Shown: positions 61,697-64,000 of the stretch, in pieces
Numbering within the stretch: position 1 is the first letter of the stretch
How the letters are laid out: each line of letters begins with the position of its first letter
From: Thermophilibacter provencensis
GTDB taxonomy: Bacteria; Actinomycetota; Coriobacteriia; Coriobacteriales; Atopobiaceae
NCBI RefSeq assembly: GCF_030372065.1
Contig: NZ_JAUDEA010000002.1
Coordinates: 222,634 to 286,633 of the forward strand
Direction: 5' to 3'
Length of the DNA stretch: 64,000 bases
Program-made: the position numbers and the translations under genes
Notes under the pieces: generated by a model
Seen by the model: only the letters and a program-made list of their open reading frames with translations
Databases searched by the model: none
Told to the model about the DNA's origin: nothing

Positions 61697-62896
61697 CTAC
61701 TCCTCGGTGGCCTCGGTCTCGACCTCAGCCTCAGCCTCGGGCTCCTCGGCAGGCTTGTCGCCCTCGGGAAGCGGCTTGACCTCAACCTCGGTGCCGAGGG
61801 TCTCGGCGGCGGCCTTCATGGACAGGGAGATGCGGCGACGGTCGAGGTCGATCTCCATGACCTTCACCTGGACGGTGTCGCCCACGGTGCAGACCTGAGA
61901 CGGCTGGTCAACGTGCTGCTTGGCCATCTCGGAGATGTGCACGAGGCCCTCCACGCCGTCGCCGAGGTCGACGAAGGCGCCAAAGGTGACGAGCTTGGTG
62001 ACGGTGCCCTCAACGATGGCGTCAACGGGGTACTTCTTGACGAGGGAGCGCCAGGGATCCTCGGTGGTCTGCTTGAGACCGAGGGAGATGCGCTCGCGGT
62101 TGAGGTCGACGTCGAGAACCTGAACCTCGACCTCCTGACCGACCTTGACGACCTCGGAGGGGTGGTTGACGTGGTTCCAGGAGAGCTCGGAGATGTGCAC
62201 GAGGCCGTCGATGCCGCCGAGGTCGACGAAGGCGCCGAAGTCGACGATCGAGGAGACGGTGCCCTTGAGGCGCATGCCAACCTGGAGCTTGGAGAGGATC
62301 TCCTGGCGCTCAGCCTTGCGGGCCTCCTCGAGGACAACGCGACGGGAGAGGACCACGTTGTTGCGGTTGCGGTCCATCTCGATGACGCGGGCCTCGATGC
62401 GGGTGCCGAGGTAGGCGTTGAGATCCTTGACGCGACGAAGGTCGACGAGGGAGGCGGGCAGGAAGCCGCGCAGGCCGATGTCGAGGATCAGGCCGCCCTT
62501 GACGACCTCGATGACCTCGCCCTCGACGGTCTCGCCGGAGTTGAACTTGGCCTCAACGGCGTTCCAGGCGCGCTCGTACTCGGCACGCTTCTTGGACAGG
62601 ACGAGACGGCCCTCCTTGTCCTCCTTCTGGAGAACGAGCGCCTCGATCTCCTCGCCCAGGGCAACCACGTCGGCGGGGTTGACGTCCTTGCGGATGGAGA
62701 GCTCGCGAGAGGGGATGACGCCCTCGGACTTGTAGCCAATGTCAAGCAGGACCTCGTCGCGCTCGAGCTTCACGACGGTGCCGGTGACAAGATCGCCCTC
62801 GTCGAAATCGGTGACGGTGCCGTCGATGAGGTTGTTCATCTCCTCGTCGGAGATGTCGTCCAGCGCGAAGATGGACGAGTTCTGAATCTCACTCAA
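61697..62896 (-). CDS. rpsA: 30S ribosomal protein S1
   Basis: A 399-residue protein with four S1 RNA-binding repeats (about residues 30-100, 118-183, 204-272, 289-358). Each shows patterns such as GTVSSIVDFGAFVDLGGIDG and GLVHISELSWNH. An acidic tail (EEPEAEAEVETEATEE) ends it. Four-repeat S1 is typical of Gram-positive high-GC bacteria. A TTG start at 62896 is chosen because AAAGGGG lies 7 bases upstream; the ATG at 62935 has no ribosome site. It helps load mRNA onto the 30S subunit. Confidence 0.93.
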   Translation of the reverse strand: MSEIQNSSIFALDDISDEEMNNLIDGTVTDFDEGDLVTGTVVKLERDEVLLDIGYKSEGVIPSRELSIRKDVNPADVVALGEEIEALVLQKEDKEGRLVLSKKRAEYERAWNAVEAKFNSGETVEGEVIEVVKGGLILDIGLRGFLPASLVDLRRVKDLNAYLGTRIEARVIEMDRNRNNVVLSRRVVLEEARKAERQEILSKLQVGMRLKGTVSSIVDFGAFVDLGGIDGLVHISELSWNHVNHPSEVVKVGQEVEVQVLDVDLNRERISLGLKQTTEDPWRSLVKKYPVDAIVEGTVTKLVTFGAFVDLGDGVEGLVHISEMAKQHVDQPSQVCTVGDTVQVKVMEIDLDRRRISLSMKAAAETLGTEVEVKPLPEGDKPAEEPEAEAEVETEATEE

Positions 62897-63134
62897 AAGT
62901 GGACCCCTTTCGAACAACGGGGCCCCGGTCGTCATGGTCGCTGCCTGCAGTGCCTAGAAATCGTGGCGTCTACGTGGAAACTTACATGCTCTCGGGGGCC
63001 GACAGATACGTTTGTGCGGGCCCTGCGCCCACACGGAGGATAGAGTAACGTTTTTCGCGTGTGTATTTCAAGTGACGGCTCTGGGTAATTATTATTTTCC
63101 ACGTGGGGAACTTGAGCGGACGAGAGGAGGCGCC

Positions 63135-63872
63135 GTGATACGAGCCGTGCTCTTTGACATGGACGACACGCTGCTGCGGCTCAACCTCACCGCCTTCATA
63201 GCCCGCTACGTTGCCGGGGCCTCGTCCATCCTCGCCCGCGCGGCGCGCACGACGACCATGTCGCTTGGCGCCGCCTACGTCCGCGGGTTTCTCGCCATGG
63301 ACGACCAGGACCGCACGGACTCCCTCACCAACGAGCAGGTCTTCAATCAGGTCATCTACGACCAGACGGGCATTCCCCTGGATGACCCCGTCATCCACGA
63401 CCTCATGGACTACTACGAGAGTGAGATCGTGCCGGGCTTCTCCGGCGGGCTTGTCGCCGCCCGGCCCGTCGAGGGCGCGCGCGAGGCGATAGGGGCCGTC
63501 CATGATGCCGGACTCATCTGCGCGCTGGCGACAAACCCCACCTTCTCGCTCGCGTGCGACCGAGCCCGGATGGGCTGGGCCGGCGTCTCCGAGGATGACT
63601 TCGCGCTTGTCTCAACGTTCTCCAACTCCACGCGCAGCAAGCCGAGCGCCCAGTACTACCAGGAGTTTGCCAACGCCCTTGGGGTGCGCCTCGAGGAGTG
63701 CCTCATGGTTGGAAACGACGCCACCCGCGACTTTGCCCGCCCCGAGTGCGGCCTGCGCACCGCCTACGTGGGCCACGCCCGTCCCAAGAAGGCCGTCTGG
63801 CACGGGTCCATGGAGAAGCTCTCCCACGTGCTGCCCGATCTTCTCGCCCGCCTCAACGAGGAGAGCGCGTAG
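63135..63872 (+). CDS. HAD-superfamily hydrolase
   Basis: A 245-residue HAD phosphatase. Motif I is VLFDMDDTLLRL with both catalytic Asp residues, motif II is ALATNPTF, the Lys of motif III is in STRSKPSAQYY, and motif IV is MVGNDATRDFARP. A helical C1-type cap lies between motifs I and II (about residues 15-120). The GTG at 63135 follows AGAGGAGG. The substrate is a phosphorylated small molecule not set by sequence. It is divergent from rpsA. A distant role as the missing histidinol-phosphatase cannot be excluded but is not supported. Confidence 0.85.
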   Translation: MIRAVLFDMDDTLLRLNLTAFIARYVAGASSILARAARTTTMSLGAAYVRGFLAMDDQDRTDSLTNEQVFNQVIYDQTGIPLDDPVIHDLMDYYESEIVPGFSGGLVAARPVEGAREAIGAVHDAGLICALATNPTFSLACDRARMGWAGVSEDDFALVSTFSNSTRSKPSAQYYQEFANALGVRLEECLMVGNDATRDFARPECGLRTAYVGHARPKKAVWHGSMEKLSHVLPDLLARLNEESA

Positions 63873-63960
63873 CCGGACGAGGCTGTGACCCGAAAAGCCT
63901 AGTTTTGGGTTTTCTCCCCCGCCGTGCTCGCGGGACTGACTGATCGCAACCCTTTTGGTC

Positions 63961-63983
63961 GATTTTGGGCAACAAGTTTGATG
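63961..63983. repeat. TTTTGGGCAA-type element end at window edge
   Basis: The sequence TTTTGGGCAACAAGTTTGAT closely matches the ends of the elements at 4612-4766 and 26707-26849. Its partner arm, if present, would lie beyond the window. It follows the HAD gene by about 90 bases. Confidence 0.5.
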
Positions 63984-64000
63984 GCCCCTCTCGAGAAGAC

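Overview
The window is GC-rich bacterial DNA. Its GAG/AAG- and CTC-heavy codon use, the frequent GTG/TTG starts, the nanAKE set beside an Opp-type transporter with a permease-ATPase fusion, and a hisZ-hisG fusion fit a host-associated actinobacterium of the class Coriobacteriia (Olsenella/Collinsella/Atopobiaceae-like). That assignment is an inference; no rRNA gene is present to confirm it, and I saw no tRNA gene or CRISPR array.

Region 1-4.4 kb is the right end of a temperate prophage or related integrative element. Leftward it has a Cro-like regulator and small excisionase-type and hypothetical genes. Rightward it has a CI-like repressor with a LexA-type C-terminal domain, a lipoprotein, and a tyrosine integrase. 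Most of the element lies outside the window to the left. From 4.4 kb on the sequence is chromosomal.

Region 4.9-9.9 kb is a leftward fructose operon: a Gfo/Idh/MocA oxidoreductase, a DeoR-type regulator, 1-phosphofructokinase and a PTS EIIABC, with a two-copy operator in front. Region 10.2-18.6 kb is a sialic-acid module: an Opp/Dpp-type ABC importer feeding NanA, NanK and NanE. Region 18.9-23.1 kb holds uvrC, a FemAB-type aminoacyl transferase and an ATP-grasp ligase, followed by hisE and hisI. The remaining histidine genes run 33.0 to 25.8 kb leftward in pathway-style overlaps (hisZG-D-C-B-H-A-F), with a rightward FAD oxidoreductase between hisF and hisI. No separate histidinol-phosphatase gene is seen.

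Region 33-64 kb holds a conserved hypothetical, an overlapping toxin-antitoxin-like pair, murJ, ybaK, uvrA, an iron/phosphonate-type ABC operon, a metallo-beta-lactamase-fold hydrolase with a YhcH protein, mrp, two FAD-dependent oxidoreductases, a DUF2974-type hydrolase, uvrB, a large TPR membrane protein, a lytic transglycosylase, coaE, a taurine/thiamine-precursor-type ABC operon, a zinc-ribbon membrane protein, an M42-type peptidase, rpsA and a HAD hydrolase.

The most unusual signal is in the gaps between genes. The chromosome part carries many long, often perfect, inverted repeats in several families. One family is built on TGACAAAGGTGACAGGG and has arms of 29-50 bp at five sites. A second begins TTTTGGGCAA. 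A third has unrelated, locus-specific arms around one conserved loop at three sites. There is also a phased array with a 41-42 bp period in front of mrp and a 61-bp tandem hairpin array before the fructose operon. None of these is explained by ordinary annotation.
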